Source of the DNA: an uncultured Candidatus Poseidoniales archaeon
Lineage (GTDB): Archaea; Thermoplasmatota; Poseidoniia; Poseidoniales; Thalassarchaeaceae
Assembly (NCBI GenBank): GCA_902625325.1
Contig: CACOAW010000004.1
Location: forward strand, 1 to 50,646
Length of the DNA: 50,646 nt
Direction: 5' to 3'
Shown here: piece after piece, positions 41,748 through 48,258 of the stretch
Numbering within the stretch: position 1 is the first letter of the stretch
Layout: every line of letters starts with the position of its first letter
Made by a program: the position numbers and the translations under genes
The notes under the pieces: model-generated
What the model was told of the DNA's origin: nothing
Databases searched by the model: none
What the model saw: only the letters and a program-made list of their open reading frames with translations

Positions 41748-42785
41748 GTGTCCAACCCATCGCAACCAGGTGCCAATACCTATGACGACTTGGTTTCGGC
41801 CATAGGCAATACTCCCCTAATTCGATTGAATAGAATTACCGAGGACATAAGAAAATCCTCAGTCTGGGTCAAGCTTGAGAGATGTAACCCCGGAGGATCG
41901 ATAAAGGATAGAATCGGTTTGCAAATGGTTCTGGATGCTGAGGAGAAAGGACTACTGAAACCAGGAGGGACGATTGTCGAGGGAACTTCTGGAAACACCG
42001 GAATAGGACTAGCAATGGTTGCTGCACAACGGGGTTATCGCTGCATTTTCACCATGGCAGATAAGATGAGTAAGGAGAAGATAGACCTTCTAAGGGCTAT
42101 GGGAGCCGAGGTCCATGTTTGTCCGACAGCAGTAGAGAAGGAGGATCCCCGTTCGTACTACGAAGTGGCTGCTAGACTGGCAAGAGAGATCCCTGGAGCC
42201 TGGTATCCAGACCAATACTCGCACGAGGCGAATCCATTGACTCACTACCTCTCGACAGGACCGGAGATTTGGGAGCAGACTCAGGGAAAGATAACCCACT
42301 TCGTAGCCACTATGGGTACTGGTGGGACGATTTCTGGCACCTCCAAGTGCTTGAAGGAGATGGCTGAGACAAATGGATTACAACCACCAAAGATCGTGGG
42401 GGTTGACGCAGTTGGCTCCATTCTCAAACAATGGTTCGAAGAGGGGACCATGGGGGAGCCAGATACGTACAAGGTCGAAGGATTCGGAGAGGATTTTATC
42501 CCATCTGCAACCGATTTCTCTGTTATTGATGAGATTCGTCAGGTCGATGACGGAGAATGCTTCCAATGGGCGAGAGCCCTTGCAAGGAGGGAGGGGATGT
42601 TCTGTGGAGGCTCATGCGGAGGCTCGATCAAGGTGGCTATCGATATTGCCAATGAGGCAGAGGAAAATGGTGAGGAAGCCATGGTGGTCGCAGTTCTCCC
42701 AGATGCCGGTAATCCATATCTTTCGAAGTTCTATAGTGACGACTGGCTTAGAGAGAACGGTTGGGAACCCGACGAATGGGAATGA
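41748..42785 (+). CDS. Cystathionine beta-synthase/cysteine-synthase-family PLP enzyme
   Basis: PLP enzyme of fold type II, 345 residues, predicted to condense serine or O-acetylserine with homocysteine or sulfide. The cofactor Lys is in NPGGSIKDRIG, the phosphate-cradling loop is EGTSGNTG, and GTGGTISGT closes the domain. The C-terminal segment with GGSCGGS is more like cystathionine beta-synthase than CysK; no C-terminal CBS regulatory domains are present. The start is a GTG at 41748. The convergent cystathionine gamma-lyase-like gene ends at the next base, so the pair could run the reverse transsulfuration route from homocysteine to cysteine. Confidence 0.85.
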   Translation: MSNPSQPGANTYDDLVSAIGNTPLIRLNRITEDIRKSSVWVKLERCNPGGSIKDRIGLQMVLDAEEKGLLKPGGTIVEGTSGNTGIGLAMVAAQRGYRCIFTMADKMSKEKIDLLRAMGAEVHVCPTAVEKEDPRSYYEVAARLAREIPGAWYPDQYSHEANPLTHYLSTGPEIWEQTQGKITHFVATMGTGGTISGTSKCLKEMAETNGLQPPKIVGVDAVGSILKQWFEEGTMGEPDTYKVEGFGEDFIPSATDFSVIDEIRQVDDGECFQWARALARREGMFCGGSCGGSIKVAIDIANEAEENGEEAMVVAVLPDAGNPYLSKFYSDDWLRENGWEPDEWE

Positions 42786-43955
42786 TCACACCTTTTCGAA
42801 GGCCTTCTCCAAATCCGCAATCAGGTCATTTGGGTCCTCGATTCCCACAGAGAGCCTGACTAAGCCGTCCTCAAACCCTCTAGCCAAACGCTCCTCACGA
42901 GGAACCTCCGCATGAGTCATAGTTGCAGGGTGGGTGATCATGGTCTCCACAGCACCCAAGCTCTCTGCAAGAAGGCACAAATCTACCGAATTCATTAACT
43001 TCTTACCAGCCTCAAGGCCACCTTCCAACTCGAACGATATCATCCCGCTGTACCCTTTCATCTGACTTTTGGCTACCTTGTGCATGGGATGTGATTCCAA
43101 TCCTGGATAGACCACCTTGGATACCTTCGGATGGTCCTCCAAGTAGGACGCTATCTTCTCCGCATTCTCCCAATGTCTCTGCATCCTCAGATGAAGGGTC
43201 TTCAGACCCATAATCACCAACCAGCAATCGAACGGGCTAGGGACAGCTCCAACGCTCTTCTGGATGTACTTCAGCTGATCATATAGATCGTCTCTATCGG
43301 TGATTACTGCACCCCCGATAATCTGATTATGTCCACTCAGATACTTCGTGGTACTGTGAAGCACCAGATCCGCCCCATACTCCAGAGGCCTGAGAAAGAC
43401 CGGGGTCGCGAAAGTGGTATCGACAACGTAAAGCAAGTCATTACTCTTTGCGATATTTCCTACAGCCTCTAGATCTGTCACCTTCAAAAGTGGATTTGTT
43501 GGGGTTTCTACCCACACCATCTTCGTCTCTGGACGTATGGCCTTCTGGACATTCTCCGCCACTTGTGAGTCAACGTAGGTGAACTCGACTCCGTAGTTCG
43601 TCATCAGGTTGTTGAAAAGTCTCGCAGTCCCCCCATATACGTCATCGCAGCAGACAACGTGATCGCCCTGACTTAGAAGCTTCATACAACTATCTGCACT
43701 AGCCATTCCACTGGAAAAAGCAATCCCATATTTCCCTCCCTCCAATGCGGCCAAGTGTTCCTCTAGATCCTGCCTGGTGGGATTGGATGAGCGAGTGTAG
43801 TCGAACCCCTTGTCGATCCCTATCTCCTCCAATACATAGGTCGCAGTCTGGTATATCGGGGGTACTATCGCACCCGTTGTTGGGTCTGGCTTGCTCTTTC
43901 CTCTCACTGAGATTGTGTCGAAGTCCATGTTTATCTGAACCCGCGGATTGGTCAT
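42786..43955 (-). CDS. Cystathionine gamma-lyase/synthase-family PLP enzyme
   Basis: Cys/Met-metabolism PLP enzyme, 389 residues from the ATG at 43955 (a TTG at 43961 is less likely). It has YTRSSNPTRQ, FSSGMAS, ETPTNPLLKV, VVDTTFATP and the Schiff-base Lys in HSTTKYLSGHNQ. With a CBS-like enzyme ending at the adjacent base, gamma-lyase activity (cystathionine to cysteine, 2-oxobutyrate and ammonia) is the natural assignment. A TATA-like AT-rich element at about 43976-43985 is 26 bases upstream, fitting a leaderless transcript. It is paralogous to the enzyme at 29562-30746; gamma-synthase activity cannot be excluded. Confidence 0.9.
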   Translation of the reverse strand: MTNPRVQINMDFDTISVRGKSKPDPTTGAIVPPIYQTATYVLEEIGIDKGFDYTRSSNPTRQDLEEHLAALEGGKYGIAFSSGMASADSCMKLLSQGDHVVCCDDVYGGTARLFNNLMTNYGVEFTYVDSQVAENVQKAIRPETKMVWVETPTNPLLKVTDLEAVGNIAKSNDLLYVVDTTFATPVFLRPLEYGADLVLHSTTKYLSGHNQIIGGAVITDRDDLYDQLKYIQKSVGAVPSPFDCWLVIMGLKTLHLRMQRHWENAEKIASYLEDHPKVSKVVYPGLESHPMHKVAKSQMKGYSGMISFELEGGLEAGKKLMNSVDLCLLAESLGAVETMITHPATMTHAEVPREERLARGFEDGLVRLSVGIEDPNDLIADLEKAFEKV

Positions 43956-44162
43956 CTCCAAAAAGAGTTTGAGTCAGCCTATTTCTCTGATTTTGACTCT
44001 ATTTGCCATGTAAAACATACCGAAAAGCCCGTCTAGGATAATGGTCTCAATCTCATATCCCGTATTAGCACCATTCTATGAACTGCCACTTTTTGTTAAT
44101 GAAGCCTTCATCTAAGTTTGAGTAATCCGAAGACTCAAGCGGAAACTCCTCACCAGAAAGGC

Positions 44163-44810
44163 ATGGAGGCGCCGTTCGTCCTACCTAGAGCCGCTTCTAT
44201 CGAAGAGCCTATGAGTCTGGCCGTTCTGATTTCAGGAGGCGGATCGGGACTGGCTTCCCTATTGTCGTTCCAATCTTCCAAGCCTAGGTGTCATCGGACT
44301 GTTTTGGTAATTTCAGATAGTGAAAATGCCAGAGGACTGGAGCATGGAAGGAGTGCAGGAATCACCACGTTGGGGATTCCACTTCCAAAGGGACTGCAGA
44401 GCACCGAGCGTCGCCTAGCACACGAGAGTATGATTCTACAACAACTCAAATCTTCCGGAGTTGAACTAGTTGTTCTCAGTGGGTATATGAGAATCCTGAC
44501 ACCATCTTTTGTAGCAATATGGAAGGGAAGACTCCTGAATATTCATCCATCTCTACTTCCAGACTTCCCTGGTGCCCATGCTCACCGAGACGCACTAGCT
44601 GCAGGCGTGCAAACCACGGGGTGTACCGTGCACCTGGTTGACGAGGGCGTTGATTCAGGCCCCATTCTCGCTCAAAGAGAGGTGCCCATTCTCCCTGACG
44701 ACGATGAGGAGTCACTCAAAGACAGAGTCAAGAAGGTCGAGCATACTCTTTACCCCGAGATTATCGATCTTCTCTGCTCTGGGGGGGTTTCACTTGAGGT
44801 CCTCGGGTGA
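44163..44810 (+). CDS. purN: Phosphoribosylglycinamide formyltransferase
   Basis: Folate-dependent GART that formylates GAR in purine synthesis. The N-terminal strand SLAVLISGGGSGL, the catalytic region NIHPSLLPDFPGAHAHRDAL (with Asn, His and downstream Asp of the family) and GCTVHLVDEGVDSGPIL are visible. Start choice is open: ATG at 44163 (about 215 residues) is shown; ATG at 44211 is nearest the usual family start; a TTG at 44118 is 24 bases downstream of a TATA-like TTTTGTTAAT at 44090-44100 and could be a leaderless start. It overlaps mobA by 21 bases at the 3' end. PurH is encoded 2.5 kb upstream. Confidence 0.92.
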   Translation: MEAPFVLPRAASIEEPMSLAVLISGGGSGLASLLSFQSSKPRCHRTVLVISDSENARGLEHGRSAGITTLGIPLPKGLQSTERRLAHESMILQQLKSSGVELVVLSGYMRILTPSFVAIWKGRLLNIHPSLLPDFPGAHAHRDALAAGVQTTGCTVHLVDEGVDSGPILAQREVPILPDDDEESLKDRVKKVEHTLYPEIIDLLCSGGVSLEVLG

Positions 44811-45347
44811 GTTCACGTTCCGGAGGATTTCGGGCTTCTCAATAAGTATCGAATGCTTGGCCTCTGCGAACTGCGCTCTGAGCGGCCTCCTGTCAGAATG
44901 CAAGATTCCTAGAACGTCCTCGCTTCGAATCAATGCCAATAGAGGGTGAGAAATTTCTCCATCATGGGGCATGATTAGAGCATTATCATCATCCAAACCG
45001 TCCTGCAGGGAGATGAACAAATCCTCTCTCACCCAGGGGTAGTCTACTGCCGCTAGCTGCAGAATTTCACCGCATCCAGAGTCTAAAAGCGCCTCCTCAA
45101 TAGCATCAATCGGACCAGCGTGAGTTCTGGCATCCAAAACCCACTCAACATCTGTGTTCACGCCTACTTCGCTTCCATATTTCTCGATGTCTTCAGGATT
45201 AGCCACTGCGATTCTGATTGGCTCCAATCCTGCGAGAGTCAGTGCCTTGACTACTCTCGAAATCATTGAGTGGCCATCTACCTCAATCATTGCCTTATCT
45301 TTCCCCATCCTAGAGGATCTCCCCCCTGCAAGCAATAGAGACCGCAT
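44790..45347 (-). CDS. mobA: MobA-like molybdenum-cofactor nucleotidyltransferase
   Basis: Nucleotidyltransferase of 185 residues, predicted to attach GMP (or CMP) to molybdopterin. The N-terminal LLAGGRSSRMGKDKA matches the MobA signature with its Gly-rich loop and Lys, and LQLAAVDYPWV supplies the metal-binding Asp. The C-terminal FAEAKHSI and VNSPEDL parallel MobA's substrate-binding end. It is the last gene of a minus-strand operon after a TerB-like protein and two unknowns, an unusual context for MobA. Other members of this fold use sugar phosphates, but the LAGGxSxRMGxDK signature favours MobA. Confidence 0.85.
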   Translation of the reverse strand: MRSLLLAGGRSSRMGKDKAMIEVDGHSMISRVVKALTLAGLEPIRIAVANPEDIEKYGSEVGVNTDVEWVLDARTHAGPIDAIEEALLDSGCGEILQLAAVDYPWVREDLFISLQDGLDDDNALIMPHDGEISHPLLALIRSEDVLGILHSDRRPLRAQFAEAKHSILIEKPEILRNVNSPEDLK

Positions 45348-45351
45348 AAGT

Positions 45352-45561
45352 TCACCTTAGCTCGTCAAGCCGCTTTAATGCATGATCAATCTCTTCCATT
45401 AGATCCAATGCACGGTTGGTGAGCATCTCCCGATCCTTCCTTGCAGTGGTTCCTACAAGCCACTCCATTAACTGGGCAATATCTTGGGCATCTCTCTTAA
45501 TTGTCCACTCGAGAACTTCCTCTGCTACGGGGTCATCCGATGGCAACAGGCGCTCGACCAT
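45352..45561 (-). CDS. Hypothetical helical protein, 69 aa
   Basis: Unrecognised short protein. From the ATG at 45561 it has 69 residues, predicted all-helical and highly charged (LERLLPSD-like start, DIAQLMEWLVG, DREMLTNRALDLMEE, LKRLDELR end), consistent with a small helical bundle or a coiled-coil partner. The frame is open upstream to 45681 but there it would overlap the neighbouring unknown gene. It lies 37 bases after that gene and 4 bases before mobA, so it is almost certainly in the same operon. No function can be proposed. Confidence 0.6.
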   Translation of the reverse strand: MVERLLPSDDPVAEEVLEWTIKRDAQDIAQLMEWLVGTTARKDREMLTNRALDLMEEIDHALKRLDELR

Positions 45562-45598
45562 GGCAATAACGAAGGCTAATGACGAATTAGTACTATGG

Positions 45599-46243
45599 TT
45601 AAAGTTCCGAAAACCTGTCCCTGATACGGCCCAGAAGAGAATCGCCGTCTGGAACTTCCACATCGAGGAGTAGTGCAACAATCTCCGTGGGGATGTCTAA
45701 ACCCGAGTTTTGGGAAGCGAACGCTGAGATAAGCGCCAGGTGAGTCTGCACCTTCCTACCAGAGCACCATGATCTATACTGTACATTACTAGGCCCTCCA
45801 TGACCTGCTCTAAGCACCTCCTCAATACTTAGCAGGAGCGCATCTGCAGGCTCCCTAGTATTAATCAACGAACTTAGTATATCCCATGGGTCAGTACCAG
45901 ACGTCTGATGGTCCAAATTCGCTAAAAGCAGCGCGGAAAGAGCAACATCTTCTCTTCCGTGCCTGGACCATAGCTCTCGCACCAGCCTCCAAAGCACGTC
46001 CTGATTGCCCTCAGCACGTGTAATCAACCAGGATGCAATCCTTCTGAGTATGTCATCTGGTGTTCCAAGGTGGAAAGAATATCCAGCGGACGCTCCCAGT
46101 CTGTCAGTGCTTGATTTCATGATCAGTGCTGGCACCCCTATCGGGTATGCCTCACGAACTACTCTAGCTAGCTTCCTGTGTGATTTGTGCACTCTCTTCG
46201 GTTGGCTCTCGAGGAACTCATCAAGTACCAATGCTCCACTCAT
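45599..46243 (-). CDS. Hypothetical helical-repeat protein
   Basis: Unrecognised 214-residue protein, largely alpha-helical. It has helices rich in Leu and Arg (LRRIASWLITRAEG, VLWRLVRELWSRHG, VALSALLLANLDHQ, AFASQNSG) spaced like ARM/HEAT-type repeats, as in DNA-alkylation-repair or scaffold folds, but no catalytic motif is seen. It starts at an ATG at 46243, 33 bases after the TerB-like gene, and is followed by a 69-residue helical protein. The conserved gene order within this operon could show whether it acts with TerB-like stress proteins. Confidence 0.68.
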   Translation of the reverse strand: MSGALVLDEFLESQPKRVHKSHRKLARVVREAYPIGVPALIMKSSTDRLGASAGYSFHLGTPDDILRRIASWLITRAEGNQDVLWRLVRELWSRHGREDVALSALLLANLDHQTSGTDPWDILSSLINTREPADALLLSIEEVLRAGHGGPSNVQYRSWCSGRKVQTHLALISAFASQNSGLDIPTEIVALLLDVEVPDGDSLLGRIRDRFSEL

Positions 46244-46276
46244 CTCAACTACTGATTCCCTATTGGCAATTTGACG

Positions 46277-46765
46277 CTATCGACGAACAACTCGCTCCAG
46301 CAGCTGTGAAGAAATCTGTCTTAGCGCATCTCCAGTCTCATTCAGACGAACTCGATACTCGTCTATGAAGGACCTATGGACGATTTCCTCTAACTGCCGA
46401 TCCAGACTTCTTGCAATGGCCCTGTGCTCGGCCTCTTCAATTGCGAACATCTTTCTAAGATATGCAATTTGAGCAAGCACCTCTTCTGACCGATCCGTGT
46501 GGATTAGCATTGCTTCCAGTACTTGGCTGTACACTAGTATCTTATCGCTATGCCCTAACCTATCTCCACTGATCCTTTCCGTCTCTCCAGATAGAATAGC
46601 ATCGTAAATCCGCTTGGGCTCGTCCTCTTTGAGCCTCAACGCGTGTGCTAGCTTCACCAAGATTCTCTTCTCTCCATTGGATAATTGCCCGTCTCTGAGA
46701 GCCAGTATAGATGCGTTCATGAATACTTGAGATCGATCGTCTTCGAGCCAGGACTCTTCAGCCAC
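46277..46765 (-). CDS. TerB-like domain protein
   Basis: A 162-residue helical protein whose N-terminal half resembles TerB/DjlA-like domains: an acidic metal-loop-like motif ALRDGQLSNGEKRILVKLAHAL (about 22-43) with the DG-x-L/V-x5-E pattern. These domains bind divalent metal and occur in tellurite-resistance and stress systems, often as membrane-associated adaptors. The C-terminal half (about 85-162) is a charged helix that may form a coiled coil. The start is a GTG at 46765 with a TATA-like element 24 bases upstream. It leads the operon ending in mobA. A stress role is inferred only from the fold. Confidence 0.62.
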   Translation of the reverse strand: MAEESWLEDDRSQVFMNASILALRDGQLSNGEKRILVKLAHALRLKEDEPKRIYDAILSGETERISGDRLGHSDKILVYSQVLEAMLIHTDRSEEVLAQIAYLRKMFAIEEAEHRAIARSLDRQLEEIVHRSFIDEYRVRLNETGDALRQISSQLLERVVRR

Positions 46766-46784
46766 GAACCCCGATATACATACT

Positions 46785-46793
46785 AGACTTAAC
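46785..46793 (-). promoter_or_regulatory. TATA-like element for the TerB-mobA operon
   Basis: The minus strand reads GGTTAAGTC, about 24 bases upstream of the GTG at 46765. It adjoins a plus-strand TATA-like element, so the spacer is a divergent promoter. Confidence 0.4.
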
Positions 46794-46798
46794 CACTG

Positions 46799-46806
46799 GG
46801 TATATC
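46799..46806 (+). promoter_or_regulatory. TATA-like element upstream of the dnaG leader
   Basis: GGTATATC on the plus strand. The predicted start of transcription would be near 46829, about 150 bases ahead of the dnaG ATG and at the upstream edge of the hairpin-rich stretch. Confidence 0.4.
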
Positions 46807-46828
46807 GCTTCAGAAAAGACCTCTTGGT

Positions 46829-46965
46829 TAACAGGAGGATTCATCAATACCCCTATCGCCCGGTAAATTGCTTATCAGCCCACTCGCGGGCGCCTTGCGC
46901 CCATCCGAACCCCCTCAGCCAAACTGGCAAAATAGGGGGCAAGGCCCCGGTTTGGGGCCGAAAAG
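46829..46965 (+). ncRNA. Candidate structured RNA or structured 5' leader of dnaG
   Basis: Three consecutive hairpins can be drawn with perfect stems: GGGCGC/GCGCCC (46888-46893 with 46897-46902), CCCCCT/AGGGGG (46910-46915 with 46934-46939) enclosing a second GCCA/TGGC stem (46918-46921 with 46925-46928), and GGCCCC/GGGGCC (46943-46948 with 46954-46959). No U-tract follows, so a terminator is unlikely. It could be a separate small RNA or a cis-acting leader. The region has no protein-coding signature. Ends are guesses based on the TATA-like element and the last stem. Confidence 0.4.
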
Positions 46966-46982
46966 CAAAGGATTTGAAAAAT

Positions 46983-48152
46983 ATGGCAAATGAAGGAAAA
47001 TACGTAATACATGCAACAATCAGAGTCGATGGTACCGTAGCGCGCAAAGACGTCGTAGGTGCTATTTTCGGCCAGACCGAGGGACTTCTGGGAGAAGGGC
47101 TCCAGCTCAGGAAACTCCAGCAGACCGGGAGAATCGGACACGTGGATGTGAGTTTGAACAACCACAAGGGACGTGTCCAGGGAACCCTGGAAGTCTCTTC
47201 CTCAATAGATCAGGTTAGCACTGCAGTAATCGGGGCTGCTCTCGAGACTATCGACAGGATAGGGCCGTGCAAGGCCGTAATCAAGGTAAAGGAAATAGAG
47301 AACGTTAGGTCTGCCAAGAGAGACCATGTCATCGACAGAGCAAAGCAGCTTCTCCTGAACATTGTGAATTCTGCATCTGGGGAATCGAAGAATATCCTCG
47401 ATGAGGTCAGAGCAGTGTTGACACTCGATACAGAGATAGACTACCAAGAGATGACTGCGGGTCCCAATGTGAAGAACTCGGACGCAATCATAATAGTTGA
47501 GGGTAGAAATGACGTCCGAAACCTACTGAAGTACGGGATTAACAATGCTATCGCGACAATGGGTTCCGGAATCAAGCCGGAACTGGCGGAGTTGGCATCT
47601 AAGAAGAAGACAGTTACCGCTTTCCTGGATGGAGATCGAGGAGGCAAGCTTCTGCTAATGGAGATTAGCGGTTCACTAGGTAAGTCGTTGACTCATGTAG
47701 CGTTTGCACCGCAGAGTAGGGAAGTCGAGCATCTGGAGGGCAAGGTAGTGACCAAGTGCCTAGGACAGAAAGAACCGGCATCCAAGGCCGTCGCCAGGGT
47801 TCAGACAGAAATCCAGAAGGATGACGACGCATCGGTCGGAAAAGGAAAGCCGACTATGGAAGCATCAGATGAAATTAAGGGATGGGCACCGATGATGGAT
47901 GGACTAAAGAGAAACTACACAGTGATTGTCCAGGCCGATGGCAGTGGCTCTGAGCCTGTTAGTGCGAAGGACCTAGAGTCTGCTCTCGGTGAAACCGAAG
48001 GAGCCCAAGGACTAGTCTTCTCGGGCAAGGTGACAGATCGGATTCATGAGCTGGCGTCGGGCGCTGGAATAACCAATGTCGTAGGTAAGACAGTGGGTCC
48101 CCAATCTCTGAAACTTGGAGTTCAGGCGTATTCCATCAGAGACCTGGAATAA
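46983..48152 (+). CDS. dnaG: Archaeal DnaG (TOPRIM) primase-like/exosome-associated protein
   Basis: Archaeal DnaG protein, 389 residues from the ATG at 46983. The N-terminal archaea-specific domain (about 1-160) is followed by a TOPRIM domain with the catalytic Glu in IIIVEGRNDV (Glu173) and the metal-binding FLDGDRGG (Asp216, Asp218). In Archaea this protein associates with the RNA exosome, binding A-rich tails, and has weak primase activity in some species. Upstream frame codons are possible back to 46824 but run through the hairpin region and are rejected. A short inverted repeat lies just after the stop (48154-48172). Confidence 0.93.
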   Translation: MANEGKYVIHATIRVDGTVARKDVVGAIFGQTEGLLGEGLQLRKLQQTGRIGHVDVSLNNHKGRVQGTLEVSSSIDQVSTAVIGAALETIDRIGPCKAVIKVKEIENVRSAKRDHVIDRAKQLLLNIVNSASGESKNILDEVRAVLTLDTEIDYQEMTAGPNVKNSDAIIIVEGRNDVRNLLKYGINNAIATMGSGIKPELAELASKKKTVTAFLDGDRGGKLLLMEISGSLGKSLTHVAFAPQSREVEHLEGKVVTKCLGQKEPASKAVARVQTEIQKDDDASVGKGKPTMEASDEIKGWAPMMDGLKRNYTVIVQADGSGSEPVSAKDLESALGETEGAQGLVFSGKVTDRIHELASGAGITNVVGKTVGPQSLKLGVQAYSIRDLE

Positions 48153-48153
48153 G

Positions 48154-48172
48154 ATACAAATAGCACTTGTAT
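48154..48172 (+). repeat. Inverted repeat after dnaG
   Basis: ATACAA and TTGTAT face each other across a 7-base loop directly after the dnaG stop. It could be an RNA hairpin at the 3' end of the transcript or an operator-like palindrome; too small to decide. Confidence 0.35.
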
Positions 48173-48258
48173 GGCTACTCTTTGACCCAGTGTTAATGGC
48201 CATCTGAGGGGCATCCATAGCAGAAGCCATCAAAAGTCTCTCATGTCCGCTGGGAGCG

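Noticed and set aside
46943-46959. GGCCCC/GGGGCC hairpin as an intrinsic terminator
   Set aside because: No T-tract follows and it lies only 23 bases before the dnaG start codon.
46824-46982. N-terminal extension of dnaG (53 codons)
   Set aside because: The translation is low-complexity and runs through the hairpin stems; archaeal DnaG begins at the ATG at 46983.
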